Source: Cohnella fermenti
GTDB taxonomy: Bacteria > Bacillota > Bacilli > Paenibacillales > Paenibacillaceae
NCBI RefSeq assembly: GCF_004801405.1
Contig: NZ_SSOB01000030.1
Location: forward strand, 1 to 64,000
Length of the DNA stretch: 64,000 nt
Direction: 5' to 3'
Positions within the stretch are counted from its first letter, which is position 1; each line of letters starts with the position of its first letter. The notes under the pieces were generated by a model, which saw only the letters and a program-made list of their open reading frames with translations, made no database searches and was not told the DNA's origin. The position numbers and the translations under genes are program-made. This document shows, one piece after another, positions 17,026-25,917 of this stretch.

Positions 17026-17931
17026 TTACCGCTCACCCATCAGGAGTACCTCCGGCACCAGTCGGATTCCGAATTGGTCTTCCACTGCGCTCTGAACCCG
17101 GCGCATGAGGGTGAGGACGTCCTCGGCCTTGGCAACGCCATGGTTCACGATAAAGTTGGCATGCAGCAGGGATACTTCCGCATCGCCTTCCCGCGCGCCC
17201 TTCATGCCCGCGGCCTCGACCAGCCTGGCCGCGTGATCGCCTTGCGGGTTGCGGAATACGCTGCCCGCGCAGGCCATCTGCAGCGGCTGCGTACGCAGCC
17301 GGCGATCCTTGTAGGTCGCGAGCGTGGCGGCGATCTCCTTGCGATCTCCCTTCTCGAGCCGGAAGGTCGCTTCCGTTACGATCCCCCTCCGCTCATGAAG
17401 GACGGAATGGCGATAGGCGAATCCCATCTCCTCCTTGCCGCATGATTCCAACGTCCCGTCTTCCCAGACGATGTCCGCCGACTTAAGGATACATGACACG
17501 TCCGAGCCGTGCGCTCCGGCATTCATATAGACGGCCCCTCCTACCGAACCGGGAATTCCTCCCGCGAACTCCAATCCGGTGAGGCCTTCCTTCCCAGCCA
17601 TCACGGACAGCTTGATGAAGGAATACGACGCTCCGGCCCGAACGGTTCCCTCGTCGAAGAGAACGAAGTCGAACCCTCTCCCGAGCTTAAGAACCGCCCC
17701 TCTCACCCCTTTATCGGAGACGAGAGTATTCGAGCCTCGCCCGAGCGTCGTCCATGGAACGCCATGCCGATTCAGGATACGAAGTGCGATCGCCAACTGC
17801 TCTCGGGTTTCGGGAATGATGAAGATGTCCGCAGGCCCTCCGATTTTCCAGGTGGTGTGCGGCGCCAGCGACTCTCCCAATCGCACGGCGCCGACCTGGG
17901 CTTGTTCCAGTTCCGCGGCCAACTGCTGCAT
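17026..17931 (-). CDS. murB: UDP-N-acetylenolpyruvoylglucosamine reductase
   Basis: FAD enzyme that reduces the MurA product to UDP-MurNAc with NADPH. The 301 residues have the FAD-binding region (TTLGRGSNTLV, FAGGIPGSVGGAVYMNAGAHG), the proton donor Ser224 in CAGSVFRNP, and the C-terminal substrate domain with NHGVAKAEDV. GGGGGAAC precedes ATG 17931. A 148-nt gap separates it from murG; nothing is recognised in it. Confidence 0.95.
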   Translation of the reverse strand: MQQLAAELEQAQVGAVRLGESLAPHTTWKIGGPADIFIIPETREQLAIALRILNRHGVPWTTLGRGSNTLVSDKGVRGAVLKLGRGFDFVLFDEGTVRAGASYSFIKLSVMAGKEGLTGLEFAGGIPGSVGGAVYMNAGAHGSDVSCILKSADIVWEDGTLESCGKEEMGFAYRHSVLHERRGIVTEATFRLEKGDRKEIAATLATYKDRRLRTQPLQMACAGSVFRNPQGDHAARLVEAAGMKGAREGDAEVSLLHANFIVNHGVAKAEDVLTLMRRVQSAVEDQFGIRLVPEVLLMGER

Positions 17932-18079
17932 GATAGTTCCCCCTTGCCCTAGATAGTCCGACGCTTCGCCGTCGTCCGTCCCGATCCGCGGGCAGCTCGA
18001 CAGTCATGATCACGCTGTATCTTATGTCGATGTCTCGCGGGTGGTGACAGACGCCCAGCAGACAAGCGGCCGGTTGTCG

Positions 18080-19186
18080 TTATTTATTTGCAATGCCTTT
18101 GATTTGTTCATAGATGGAGCCGGCGGCAAGCGGCATTCCGAGCGCCTTCGAGGCCGCCGCCATCGCTTCTTGGCGGGCGGTGTCCTGCATGATCGCCGAG
18201 ACGCTCTCGAACAGGACGGTCCCGTTCAAGTCCTTCTCGAGAATCATGACGCCGGCGCCGGCATCCGCCAAGCTCTCCGCGTTCGGCTGCTGATGGTTGT
18301 TCGTCACGTTCGGCGAAGGAATCAAGATCGACGGGACGCCGAGCGACGTGATCTCCGCCAGCGAGGATGCTCCCGCGCGGCTGACGACAAGCGACGCCGC
18401 GGACAGCACTTCCGGCATGTTGTTCAAGTAGTGGAGCGCATGGACGCGCCCCTTGAGCTTGGTCGGAAGCTCTCCCAATCGGGCAAGCGCCTCTTCATAA
18501 TAACGCTCCCCGGTCACGAACACAAAGTGAACGTTCGGCAAGCTCTCCAGCCGCGGCAGCATCTCGAGAATCGCCTCGTTGAGCGCTTTGGCTCCCCGGC
18601 TGCCTCCGACCGCGAGCACGAACGGAGTGCCGTCCGCAAGCCCAAGCGACCGAAAGCCTCGGCCGCGGTCCGCCTTGGACACGGTCGAGGCCACCGGGTT
18701 GCCGGCATGAACAACGTTGCGGCGTCCGGAGAAGTGCGGCAGCGAATCCGCGAAGCTGACGGCGACGGCGTCCGCGTAGCGGCTCAGGAACTTGTTCGTC
18801 AGCCCCGGCACGACGTTCTGCTCGTGAATCAGCGTCGGGATGCCGAGCCGCGAAGCCGCGTACACGACCGGTCCGCACACGTAGCCGCCGGTCCCGACAA
18901 CGGCATCGGGCTTGAATTCGCGGAGCAATTGCTTGGAGCGCCGCACTCCCTGGACAAATCGCATGACGGTCTTCACGTTCTCGATCGACAGCGAACGGCG
19001 GAAGCCGGTGATGTCGATGCTCTCGAACGGAATGCCTTGATTCGGCACGATCCGGCTCTCCAGCCCCTTGGTCGTGCCGATATACAGAATCGACGTGTCC
19101 GGTTCCCGCTCGGCCGCTTCGCGTCCGATGGCGAGCGCCGGATAAATATGGCCGCCGGTTCCTCCCCCGGTTAGCACTAGACGCAT
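18080..19186 (-). CDS. murG: lipid II-forming GlcNAc transferase MurG
   Basis: Peripheral membrane GT-B glycosyltransferase that adds GlcNAc to lipid I. The 368 residues start MRLVLTGGGTGGHIYPALAI with the G-loop at 7-13; a second G-loop region GSRGAKALNE and the C-terminal donor-site motif SRAGASSLAEI are present. The start is ATG 19186 with GAGGTGA 8 nt upstream; the GTG at 19198 that overlaps the ftsW stop would lie inside the ribosome site. Confidence 0.95.
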   Translation of the reverse strand: MRLVLTGGGTGGHIYPALAIGREAAEREPDTSILYIGTTKGLESRIVPNQGIPFESIDITGFRRSLSIENVKTVMRFVQGVRRSKQLLREFKPDAVVGTGGYVCGPVVYAASRLGIPTLIHEQNVVPGLTNKFLSRYADAVAVSFADSLPHFSGRRNVVHAGNPVASTVSKADRGRGFRSLGLADGTPFVLAVGGSRGAKALNEAILEMLPRLESLPNVHFVFVTGERYYEEALARLGELPTKLKGRVHALHYLNNMPEVLSAASLVVSRAGASSLAEITSLGVPSILIPSPNVTNNHQQPNAESLADAGAGVMILEKDLNGTVLFESVSAIMQDTARQEAMAAASKALGMPLAAGSIYEQIKGIANK

Positions 19187-19194
19187 GTTCCAAG

Positions 19195-20292
19195 TCACCT
19201 CGAATAACGGGATAAATTAAGCAGAATTCCGAGCGCCGTCAGCAGCAGCGTCAGAGAGGAGCCGCCGTAGCTCACCAGCGGCAGCGTGATTCCCGTCACC
19301 GGCAGCAGGCCGATGACGACGCCGATGTTCATCAGCACCTGCGTGCCGATGATGCCGACGATTCCCGCCGCCAGGAAGCTCCCGAACGGGTCCGATAATG
19401 TGATGGCGGTTCGCATGCCCCGCCAGATAAGCACCAGGAACAGGACGATCAGCAGCGAGCCGCCGATGAAGCCGAGCTCCTCCGCCAGGATCGAGAAGAT
19501 AAAGTCGGTCTGCGGCTCGGGCAAGTAATTGTACTTCTGGCGGCTCATGCCAAGGCCCAAGCCGACGAGCCCGCCCGGTCCGATCGCATACAGCGATTGA
19601 ATCGATTGGTAGCCGGCCCCCTGCGGGTCCTGCCACGGGTCCAGGAACGCCGTAATCCGGGCAAGCCGGTACGGGGCGGCGGCGATGAGGCCGACGAAGC
19701 CGGCCACGCCGATCAGGCCGAGCCCGGCCAGGTGAGTCGCCCTCGCCCCCGCGACATAGATGACGAGCAGCGAGGCGCCGATCATAACGGCTCCCGTGCC
19801 GAGGTCCGGCTGGAGCATGATCAAGCCGAAGGCGGTGCCCAGAATCGCGAGCGGCGGCAGCAGCCCCCGCGTGAACGAGTTCAATTCGTGCTGGCGTTCG
19901 GACAGCAGCCGGGCCAGGAACAGGATCATGGCCAGCTTCATGAATTCGGACGGCTGAATGCCGAGACTCCCGATCCCCAGCCAGCTCCGCGCGCCCCCGC
20001 GCACGACGCCCACCCCCGGAATCAGCACAACGATCAGCAAGGCGAAGCAGACGAGGAGGCCCGGCAACGCCCATTTTCTCCAGCGGCTGTAGTCGATGTT
20101 CATCATCGCGAACATGGAAGCGACGCCGATGCCCGCGAAGATAAGCTGCCTCTTGACGTAGTAGAACTTGTCTCCATAGTCGTGGAAGGCCGCTACGGCG
20201 CTCGCGCTATAAACCATGACGACGCCGATGGCCAGGATGCCTAACGTCGCGACGATCATCCAGATATCGGGGGTGGTGCGGGATTTGACCAT
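19195..20292 (-). CDS. spoVE: SEDS glycosyltransferase SpoVE / FtsW
   Basis: Polytopic peptidoglycan polymerase of the SEDS family. The 365 residues have about ten membrane segments, GARSWLGIGSLGIQPSEFMK, the catalytic extracellular region with LLMPQPDLGTG-like LIMLQPDLGTG, and LPLVSYGGSSL. By position (between murD and murG) it matches B. subtilis SpoVE, which makes the spore cortex, but it may also be the vegetative FtsW; sequence alone does not separate them. The start ATG 20292 has GAGGTG 9 nt upstream. Confidence 0.9.
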   Translation of the reverse strand: MVKSRTTPDIWMIVATLGILAIGVVMVYSASAVAAFHDYGDKFYYVKRQLIFAGIGVASMFAMMNIDYSRWRKWALPGLLVCFALLIVVLIPGVGVVRGGARSWLGIGSLGIQPSEFMKLAMILFLARLLSERQHELNSFTRGLLPPLAILGTAFGLIMLQPDLGTGAVMIGASLLVIYVAGARATHLAGLGLIGVAGFVGLIAAAPYRLARITAFLDPWQDPQGAGYQSIQSLYAIGPGGLVGLGLGMSRQKYNYLPEPQTDFIFSILAEELGFIGGSLLIVLFLVLIWRGMRTAITLSDPFGSFLAAGIVGIIGTQVLMNIGVVIGLLPVTGITLPLVSYGGSSLTLLLTALGILLNLSRYSR

Positions 20293-20339
20293 GGAACCGA
20301 ACACCTCGCGTGACGAAGAAGTGGGGACGAGCCCCCTTC

Positions 20340-21821
20340 TTACAGCGTATGCGCCGATTCCTTAAAAATGCGGCCGCGAACCTCGTACGATGGAAACATG
20401 TCCCAGCTCGCGCACGCGGGAGAGAGGAGAACGGTATCTCCCGGCGAGGCGAGGGCGGCAGCTTCCCGAACGGCAAGGCGCAGCGTATCGGCGGCATCAC
20501 CCACAGGTTCGACGACTTTGATGTCCGTTAAACCGGCAAGCTCCGCAACCTTGCGAATCTTCTCCCGCGTCTCGCCGAGAAGAACGATGCTCTTCACGCG
20601 GTCCCGCAGCAGAGGCAGCAGCTCCATGTAGTCGGAGCCCCGATCGAGCCCCCCCGCGATGAGGACAAGCGGCGCCGGCAGCGAGAACACCGACATCGTC
20701 GTCGCCGTCGCATTCGTCGCCTTGGAGTCGTTGTAATACTTGACGCCGCCGAAGGTGCCCGTATATTCCAGGCGGTGCTCGACGCCCCGGAAGCTCTCCA
20801 GCGGCTCCGTCAACTGCTCGGGCGCAGCGCCGGCCGCCAGGGCGATCGCAATCGCCGCCAGCGCATTCGCCGCGTTATGCCGCCCCGGGATGCCGAGCCG
20901 CTCCACCTGGACGATCCGGCGTTCGCTGCCGTCTCCGGGACGGTATACGATCCAGCGCTCCTCGACTGGGAAGGACGGCGTCGATGGCGACGATGGAGAT
21001 GACGGCGTCGATCCGGGCCCTGCGTCCGAAGAGCCGGGCAGCGGGTACGCCGGATCGACGAACAGCCCGGTCTCGAGCCGGCTCACAAGCGAGAACGGCA
21101 GCTTCCTCGCGCGGAACGATTCGGACAGTCGACGGACGACCGGGTCATCGGCATTATAAACCGCCCAATCCTCCGCCGTCTGATTGGCGAACAGCCTCGC
21201 CTTGGAGGCGACGTAGTCGTCCATCGTGCCGTGGTAGTCCAGATGCGTCTCCGCCAGGTTAAGCAAGCAGGCGACGCGCGGCTTGAAGCCCGCCGTCCCC
21301 TTGAGCTGGAAGCTGCTCAGCTCGGCGACGAGCCAGCCGTCCGGTCCGATCTCCTCCGCCGCATCGCAGAGCGGACGGCCGATGTTGCCGGCCACGATCG
21401 GGGACAAGCCGGCCGCCGCCAGCAACTCCCCGGTCCAGGTCGTCGTCGTTGTTTTGCCGTTCGAGCCGGTAATTCCGATGATCGGGGCCTTGCTGAGGCG
21501 CCCCGCCACTTCGACTTCGGTGACGACCTCGACGCCGAGCGCGGCAGCGGCCGCGAGCGGCGAAGCGGAATACGGGATGCCCGGATTCTTGACGACCAGG
21601 GCAACATCCTCCGTCACCAGATCGTCCGGATGAGCTCCGCATACAACAGAAATGCCCAAAGCCTCGAGTTCCTCGGCTTCGGGACATTGCTCCCGCGGCT
21701 TGCGGTCGTTCACGACGACCGCAGCTCCCGTCTTATGGAACAGCTTGGCGGCGGCGACGCCGCTGCGCGCCAGCCCGAGAACGACGATCCGGCGGCCTTG
21801 ATAATCCTCTAATGGTCTCAT
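20340..21821 (-). CDS. murD: UDP-MurNAc-L-alanine:D-glutamate ligase
   Basis: Cytosolic ATP-dependent Mur ligase. The 493 residues contain the ATP loop GITGSNGKTTTTTW, NLAETHLDYHG and the C-terminal YNDSKATNATAT region. It is longer than the usual 450 because of a Ser and Pro-rich insert (GSTPSSPSSPSTPSFP, about 260-275, coded near 20975-21040). ATG 21821 has AAGGGG upstream and lies 4 nt after mraY. Confidence 0.95.
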   Translation of the reverse strand: MRPLEDYQGRRIVVLGLARSGVAAAKLFHKTGAAVVVNDRKPREQCPEAEELEALGISVVCGAHPDDLVTEDVALVVKNPGIPYSASPLAAAAALGVEVVTEVEVAGRLSKAPIIGITGSNGKTTTTTWTGELLAAAGLSPIVAGNIGRPLCDAAEEIGPDGWLVAELSSFQLKGTAGFKPRVACLLNLAETHLDYHGTMDDYVASKARLFANQTAEDWAVYNADDPVVRRLSESFRARKLPFSLVSRLETGLFVDPAYPLPGSSDAGPGSTPSSPSSPSTPSFPVEERWIVYRPGDGSERRIVQVERLGIPGRHNAANALAAIAIALAAGAAPEQLTEPLESFRGVEHRLEYTGTFGGVKYYNDSKATNATATTMSVFSLPAPLVLIAGGLDRGSDYMELLPLLRDRVKSIVLLGETREKIRKVAELAGLTDIKVVEPVGDAADTLRLAVREAAALASPGDTVLLSPACASWDMFPSYEVRGRIFKESAHTL

Positions 21822-21825
21822 GTCT

Positions 21826-22788
21826 CTATAACCCCTTGTACAGTATGAAGCCGAGTACCGCAAGCGCCAAGCCGGCCGACCAGAACACCGTCACGACCTT
21901 CCACTCGGACCAGCCGACCAGCTCGAAGTGGTGGTGGATCGGACTCATCTTGAATACCCGCTTGCCCCTCGTCTTAAACGAGGTCACCTGAATGATGACC
22001 GACAGCATCTCGATCACGAACACGCCGCCGATCAGAATAAGCAGCAGCTCCGTCTTCGTCAGAATCGCGACGGCCGCGAGGCCGCCTCCGATGCCGAGCG
22101 AGCCGGTGTCGCCCATGAACACCTTCGCCGGGTGGGCGTTGTAGACGAGGAAGCCGAGCACCGCCCCGATCATCGCCGCGGAGAAGATGGCGGACTGCGA
22201 CTGCGCCGCCTCGAGCGCGATCAAGGCGTAAGCCCCGAACGCCAAGGCGCTTGTCCCGGACAGCAGGCCGTCCAAGCCGTCGGTGAAGTTCACCGCGTTG
22301 CTCGATGCGAAGAAGACGATCACGACGAAGACGTAATACCCCCAACCGAGTTCAAGGGAACCGTCGATGCCGGGGAAGCCGATCGCGGTGCTGTGCCCCA
22401 TCCGGTGCAGCAGCACGCAGAAGACGATCGAGACGATCAGTTGCCCGGCGAGCTTCTGCTTCGCCGTCAGGCCAAGCGAGCGCTTCATGACGATCTTGAT
22501 GTAATCGTCCATGAAGCCGACGAGGCCGAAGCCGAGGCAGGCGACGAGAATCGCCCAGAAGGCGAGCCCGCCGTCCGCGAACTTCAAGTAGCTGAGCGTC
22601 AGCGCCAGCAGAATGATGATGCCGCCCATCGTCGGCGTTCCCGTCTTCTTCTGGTGCGACTGCGGCCCCTCCTCGCGGACGGTCTGCCCGAACTTCATCC
22701 GGCGGAGAACGGGGATGCAGACCGGACCGAGAAGGGTTGCCAGAACGAAGGAGACTCCCAGCGTCCATAACGTAGAAGAATAGTCCAT
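21826..22788 (-). CDS. mraY: phospho-MurNAc-pentapeptide transferase MraY
   Basis: Integral membrane enzyme that makes lipid I on undecaprenyl phosphate. The 320 residues show about ten membrane segments and the catalytic motifs GFMDDYIK, NAVNFTDGLDGL and SPIHHHFEL. It starts 1 nt after the murF stop with the ribosome site GTGGGGTAAG overlapping that stop. Confidence 0.97.
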   Translation of the reverse strand: MDYSSTLWTLGVSFVLATLLGPVCIPVLRRMKFGQTVREEGPQSHQKKTGTPTMGGIIILLALTLSYLKFADGGLAFWAILVACLGFGLVGFMDDYIKIVMKRSLGLTAKQKLAGQLIVSIVFCVLLHRMGHSTAIGFPGIDGSLELGWGYYVFVVIVFFASSNAVNFTDGLDGLLSGTSALAFGAYALIALEAAQSQSAIFSAAMIGAVLGFLVYNAHPAKVFMGDTGSLGIGGGLAAVAILTKTELLLILIGGVFVIEMLSVIIQVTSFKTRGKRVFKMSPIHHHFELVGWSEWKVVTVFWSAGLALAVLGFILYKGL

Positions 22789-22789
22789 C

Positions 22790-24247
22790 TTACCCCACGA
22801 CTCCTTTGTGCAAGGCGGACACGACTTGCTCCAGCTTCATGCCCCGCGAGCCCTTCACGAGCACGAGGTCGTTCGGCGCAAGCTGCGCAAGCAGATCCGC
22901 GATCAATTGTTCCTTGTTGTCGTAATGCGTCACCGCTCCCTCGGGATAGAGCGGCGCGGCCGCGCCGGCGAGATGCGCCGCGAGCGGGCCGTATGCGAGC
23001 ACGGCTTCCGCCTGCCCGGCCCCCAGGTAACGGCCGATGCCCGCGTGCAGCTCCGCCTCGTCCGGCCCCAGCTCCAGCATGTCGCCGAGCACGGCGATAC
23101 GCCGGCCTTCGGCCGGCTTGAGGCTCGCGATCAGGTCGATGGCGGCGCGGACGGACGTCGGGCTCGCGTTGTACGCGTCGTTCAGGACAACCGCGCCGTT
23201 CCACGCCTTCGTCCGCTCGATCCGCATCCCGGTCATCGGCGCGATACGCAGCCCTTCCGCGATGGCTTGGCGCGAGAGGCCGAGCAATCTCCCCGCCGCG
23301 ATCGCGGCGAGGGCGTTCATCGCGTTATGCCGGCCGGGAACCGGAATCGCATAGCGGAAGCCCGCTTCATCTTGCGGTTCGCCTTGCGGTTTGTCTTGCG
23401 GTTCATTTTGGGCTTCGCCCAACAGCGTGAATTCGCCGCCGTTATCCGTCGCTGCCGCTTCGCCGAGGCGAAGGTCGCAAGCCTCGCCGGCCCCGAAGGT
23501 AATCCGGCGAATGTCGGCGCGAAGAGGCGATGCCTCCAGCTCCTCCGCCAGCAGCGGTTCGTCCCCGTTGTAGATCAGAACGCCGCCGTCCGCGAGTCCC
23601 TCCGCGATCTCCAGCTTGGCCTTCGCGATGTTGCGCCGCGAGCCGAGCTGCAGCAGATGGGACTCGCCGACGTTCGTAATGATGGCGATGTCCGGCCTTG
23701 CGATCTTCGTCAGCAGCGAGATCTCCCCGAAGCCGCTCATCCCCATCTCGAGCACAAGCGCCTCCGTATCCGCCGGCGCCCGCAGAATCGTCAGCGGAAG
23801 GCCGATATGATTATTGAAGTTCCCTTCCGTCTTCACGACCTTAAGCGACATCGCCAGGACCGAAGCCGTCAAGTCCTTCGTCGTCGTCTTGCCGTTGCTG
23901 CCCGTCACGCCGACCACCTTGGCCCCAAGCCGGTCGCGATAGCTTGCGGCCAGCCGCTGCAGCCCTTCCAGCGTGTCGCTTACGACAATAAGCGGAAGCG
24001 TCGTGCCTTCGGGCCGCTCCCTTCCCGCCTGCCACAGCGAAGCAACGGCCCCTGCCGCTTCCGCGGCAGCCAGATGATCGTGCCCGTCGAACCGTTCGCC
24101 GACGAGCGGAACGAACAGTTGCCCCGGCCGCAGCGTCCTCGTATCGGTGGACACTCCGCTTGCCGCGAGCGATCCCGCTTCCTTCTCCCCCGTGAACAAT
24201 TCAATAGCCCCGCACCAGGCGGACACTTCCCGCAACGCGGCTTGCAT
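22790..24247 (-). CDS. murF: UDP-MurNAc-tripeptide D-Ala-D-Ala ligase
   Basis: Adds D-Ala-D-Ala to complete the UDP-MurNAc pentapeptide. The 485 residues have GVTGSNGKTTTKD, EMGMSGFGEISLLT, ITNVGESHLLQLGS and VLNDAYNASPTS. A Gln, Pro, Asp and Glu insert (NEPQDKPQGEPQDE) coded by a 12-bp repeat near 23373-23415 is not part of the family. ATG 24247 overlaps the last base of murE; a GTG just before it is less likely. murF is absent from the B. subtilis dcw cluster but present here. Confidence 0.95.
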   Translation of the reverse strand: MQAALREVSAWCGAIELFTGEKEAGSLAASGVSTDTRTLRPGQLFVPLVGERFDGHDHLAAAEAAGAVASLWQAGRERPEGTTLPLIVVSDTLEGLQRLAASYRDRLGAKVVGVTGSNGKTTTKDLTASVLAMSLKVVKTEGNFNNHIGLPLTILRAPADTEALVLEMGMSGFGEISLLTKIARPDIAIITNVGESHLLQLGSRRNIAKAKLEIAEGLADGGVLIYNGDEPLLAEELEASPLRADIRRITFGAGEACDLRLGEAAATDNGGEFTLLGEAQNEPQDKPQGEPQDEAGFRYAIPVPGRHNAMNALAAIAAGRLLGLSRQAIAEGLRIAPMTGMRIERTKAWNGAVVLNDAYNASPTSVRAAIDLIASLKPAEGRRIAVLGDMLELGPDEAELHAGIGRYLGAGQAEAVLAYGPLAAHLAGAAAPLYPEGAVTHYDNKEQLIADLLAQLAPNDLVLVKGSRGMKLEQVVSALHKGVVG

Positions 24248-25734
24248 CACTTCGCTCCGCTCCTTATCGCGGCTGCCGCCACGAGGCGGTCGTCGAAATC
24301 ATGGGTGACGCCGCCGATCAATTGGTAGGTCTCATGACCTTTGCCCGCTATCAATACTACATCTCCCGGGCTTGCCATTTCAACCGCTTTATGGATAGCC
24401 GCGGCGCGATCGGGCTCCAGCTCGTACCGGGATTCCGCGACGCCCGCTTCAACGAGTCCGGCCTGGATGTCGCGCAGAATCGCGAGCGGGTCCTCCGTTC
24501 TCGGATTGTCGCTCGTCACGAGGACATGGTCCGACCACTGCGCCGCGATCTTGCCCATGATCGGACGCTTCGTCCGGTCGCGGTCGCCGCCGCAGCCGAA
24601 CACGCAGATGACGCGGCCTTCCGCGATCTCGCGCACCGTGCGAAGCACGTTGTCGAGCCCGTCGGGCGTATGCGCGTAATCGACAACAACGGCGAACGGC
24701 TGCCCCTCGTCGACGGCTTCGACGCGCCCCGGCACGCCCGGCACCGCTTCGAGGCTGCCCGCGGCCTCCTCCAGCGGAATCCCTTCGCAGATCGCGGCGG
24801 TCAGCGCGGCCAGCGCGTTATAGACGTTGAACTTGCCGACAAGCCGGAGCTGAACGTCCCGATCCCCGAGGAACGTATGCAAGCGGAACGAGGTGCCCCG
24901 GCTCGTGACGCGCACGTTCGAAGCGCTCACCATCGCCTCGTTCTCGACGCCGTACGTGACGACCTCGGCCGCCGTCAGCCGGGCGAACCGCTTCGATGCC
25001 GCGTCGTCCGCGTTCAGGATCGCGTAGGTTCTCTCCTCCGGAGATTCGGGGTACGTGTTGCCGAGCCGCGAGAAGAACAGCCCTTTGGCGTCGGCATAGG
25101 CTTCCATCGTGCCGTGGTAGTCCAGGTGATCCTGCGTCAGGTTGGTGAAGATCGCGGTGCGGAACCGCGTTCCCTTGACCCGGCCTTGCTCGAGCGCGTG
25201 GGAGCTGACCTCCATCACCACCCGCTTCGTTCCCGCGTCCAGCATCTCCCGGAACGTCCGCTGCAGCTCGAGAATGTCGGGCGTCGTGCCGGACATCGGG
25301 AAGCTGCTGCCCGCGTACCGCTTCTCGATCGTGCCGATCACCCCGGGCTTCGCTCCGGCGTCGGCGAGAATTTTCTCAATGAGGTAGGTTGTCGTCGTCT
25401 TGCCGTTCGTCCCGGTCACTCCGATCGGCCGCAGCTTCTCCGACGGATGGCCGAACCAGACGTCCGCCAGAATGGCGAGCGCCTGCCGGACATCCGGCAC
25501 GACGACCTGCGCGGCGGCAACGTCGAGCCGCTTCGATACGACCAGGGCGACCGCCCCGCGCTCCAGCGCCTGCGGCGCGTAATCGTGGCCGTCCACCGTA
25601 TGTCCCGGCAGGCAGAAGAACAGTTGTCCCGGCTTCACCTTCCGCGAGTCCGCTTCGATTCCTTGAATGAGCAGCTCGTCGTCGCCGATAACGGCGGCAA
25701 CAAGCAGATGGCCCGTCAACTCGCGTAATTTCAT
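24247..25734 (-). CDS. murE: UDP-MurNAc-L-Ala-D-Glu:meso-diaminopimelate ligase
   Basis: Adds the third stem residue. The motif SDNPRTEDP near the C-terminus is the DNPR signature of enzymes that use meso-diaminopimelate, not lysine, which predicts an A1-gamma type wall. Also present are GVTGTNGKTTTTYL, TNLTQDHLDYHG and GKGHETYQ. The 495 residues start at ATG 25734 with GAAGGAGGA 9 nt upstream; nine extra open codons upstream lack a site. Confidence 0.96.
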   Translation of the reverse strand: MKLRELTGHLLVAAVIGDDELLIQGIEADSRKVKPGQLFFCLPGHTVDGHDYAPQALERGAVALVVSKRLDVAAAQVVVPDVRQALAILADVWFGHPSEKLRPIGVTGTNGKTTTTYLIEKILADAGAKPGVIGTIEKRYAGSSFPMSGTTPDILELQRTFREMLDAGTKRVVMEVSSHALEQGRVKGTRFRTAIFTNLTQDHLDYHGTMEAYADAKGLFFSRLGNTYPESPEERTYAILNADDAASKRFARLTAAEVVTYGVENEAMVSASNVRVTSRGTSFRLHTFLGDRDVQLRLVGKFNVYNALAALTAAICEGIPLEEAAGSLEAVPGVPGRVEAVDEGQPFAVVVDYAHTPDGLDNVLRTVREIAEGRVICVFGCGGDRDRTKRPIMGKIAAQWSDHVLVTSDNPRTEDPLAILRDIQAGLVEAGVAESRYELEPDRAAAIHKAVEMASPGDVVLIAGKGHETYQLIGGVTHDFDDRLVAAAAIRSGAK

Positions 25735-25917
25735 CGTCCTTCGTCCTCCTTCAACGCACACACATTATCCTCATTATCTTCCAACCCATCCCCCTCTACA
25801 AGGGGATACGACCTCTTTGGCTCAAAATGAATCTTTTTTAACCGTTGCAGGCGCGGGAGCGCGGAGTTTCGGGAAGCGCGGTCGGCCGGGCGGCGTCTTG
25901 ACGGAAGCGGGAACGGC

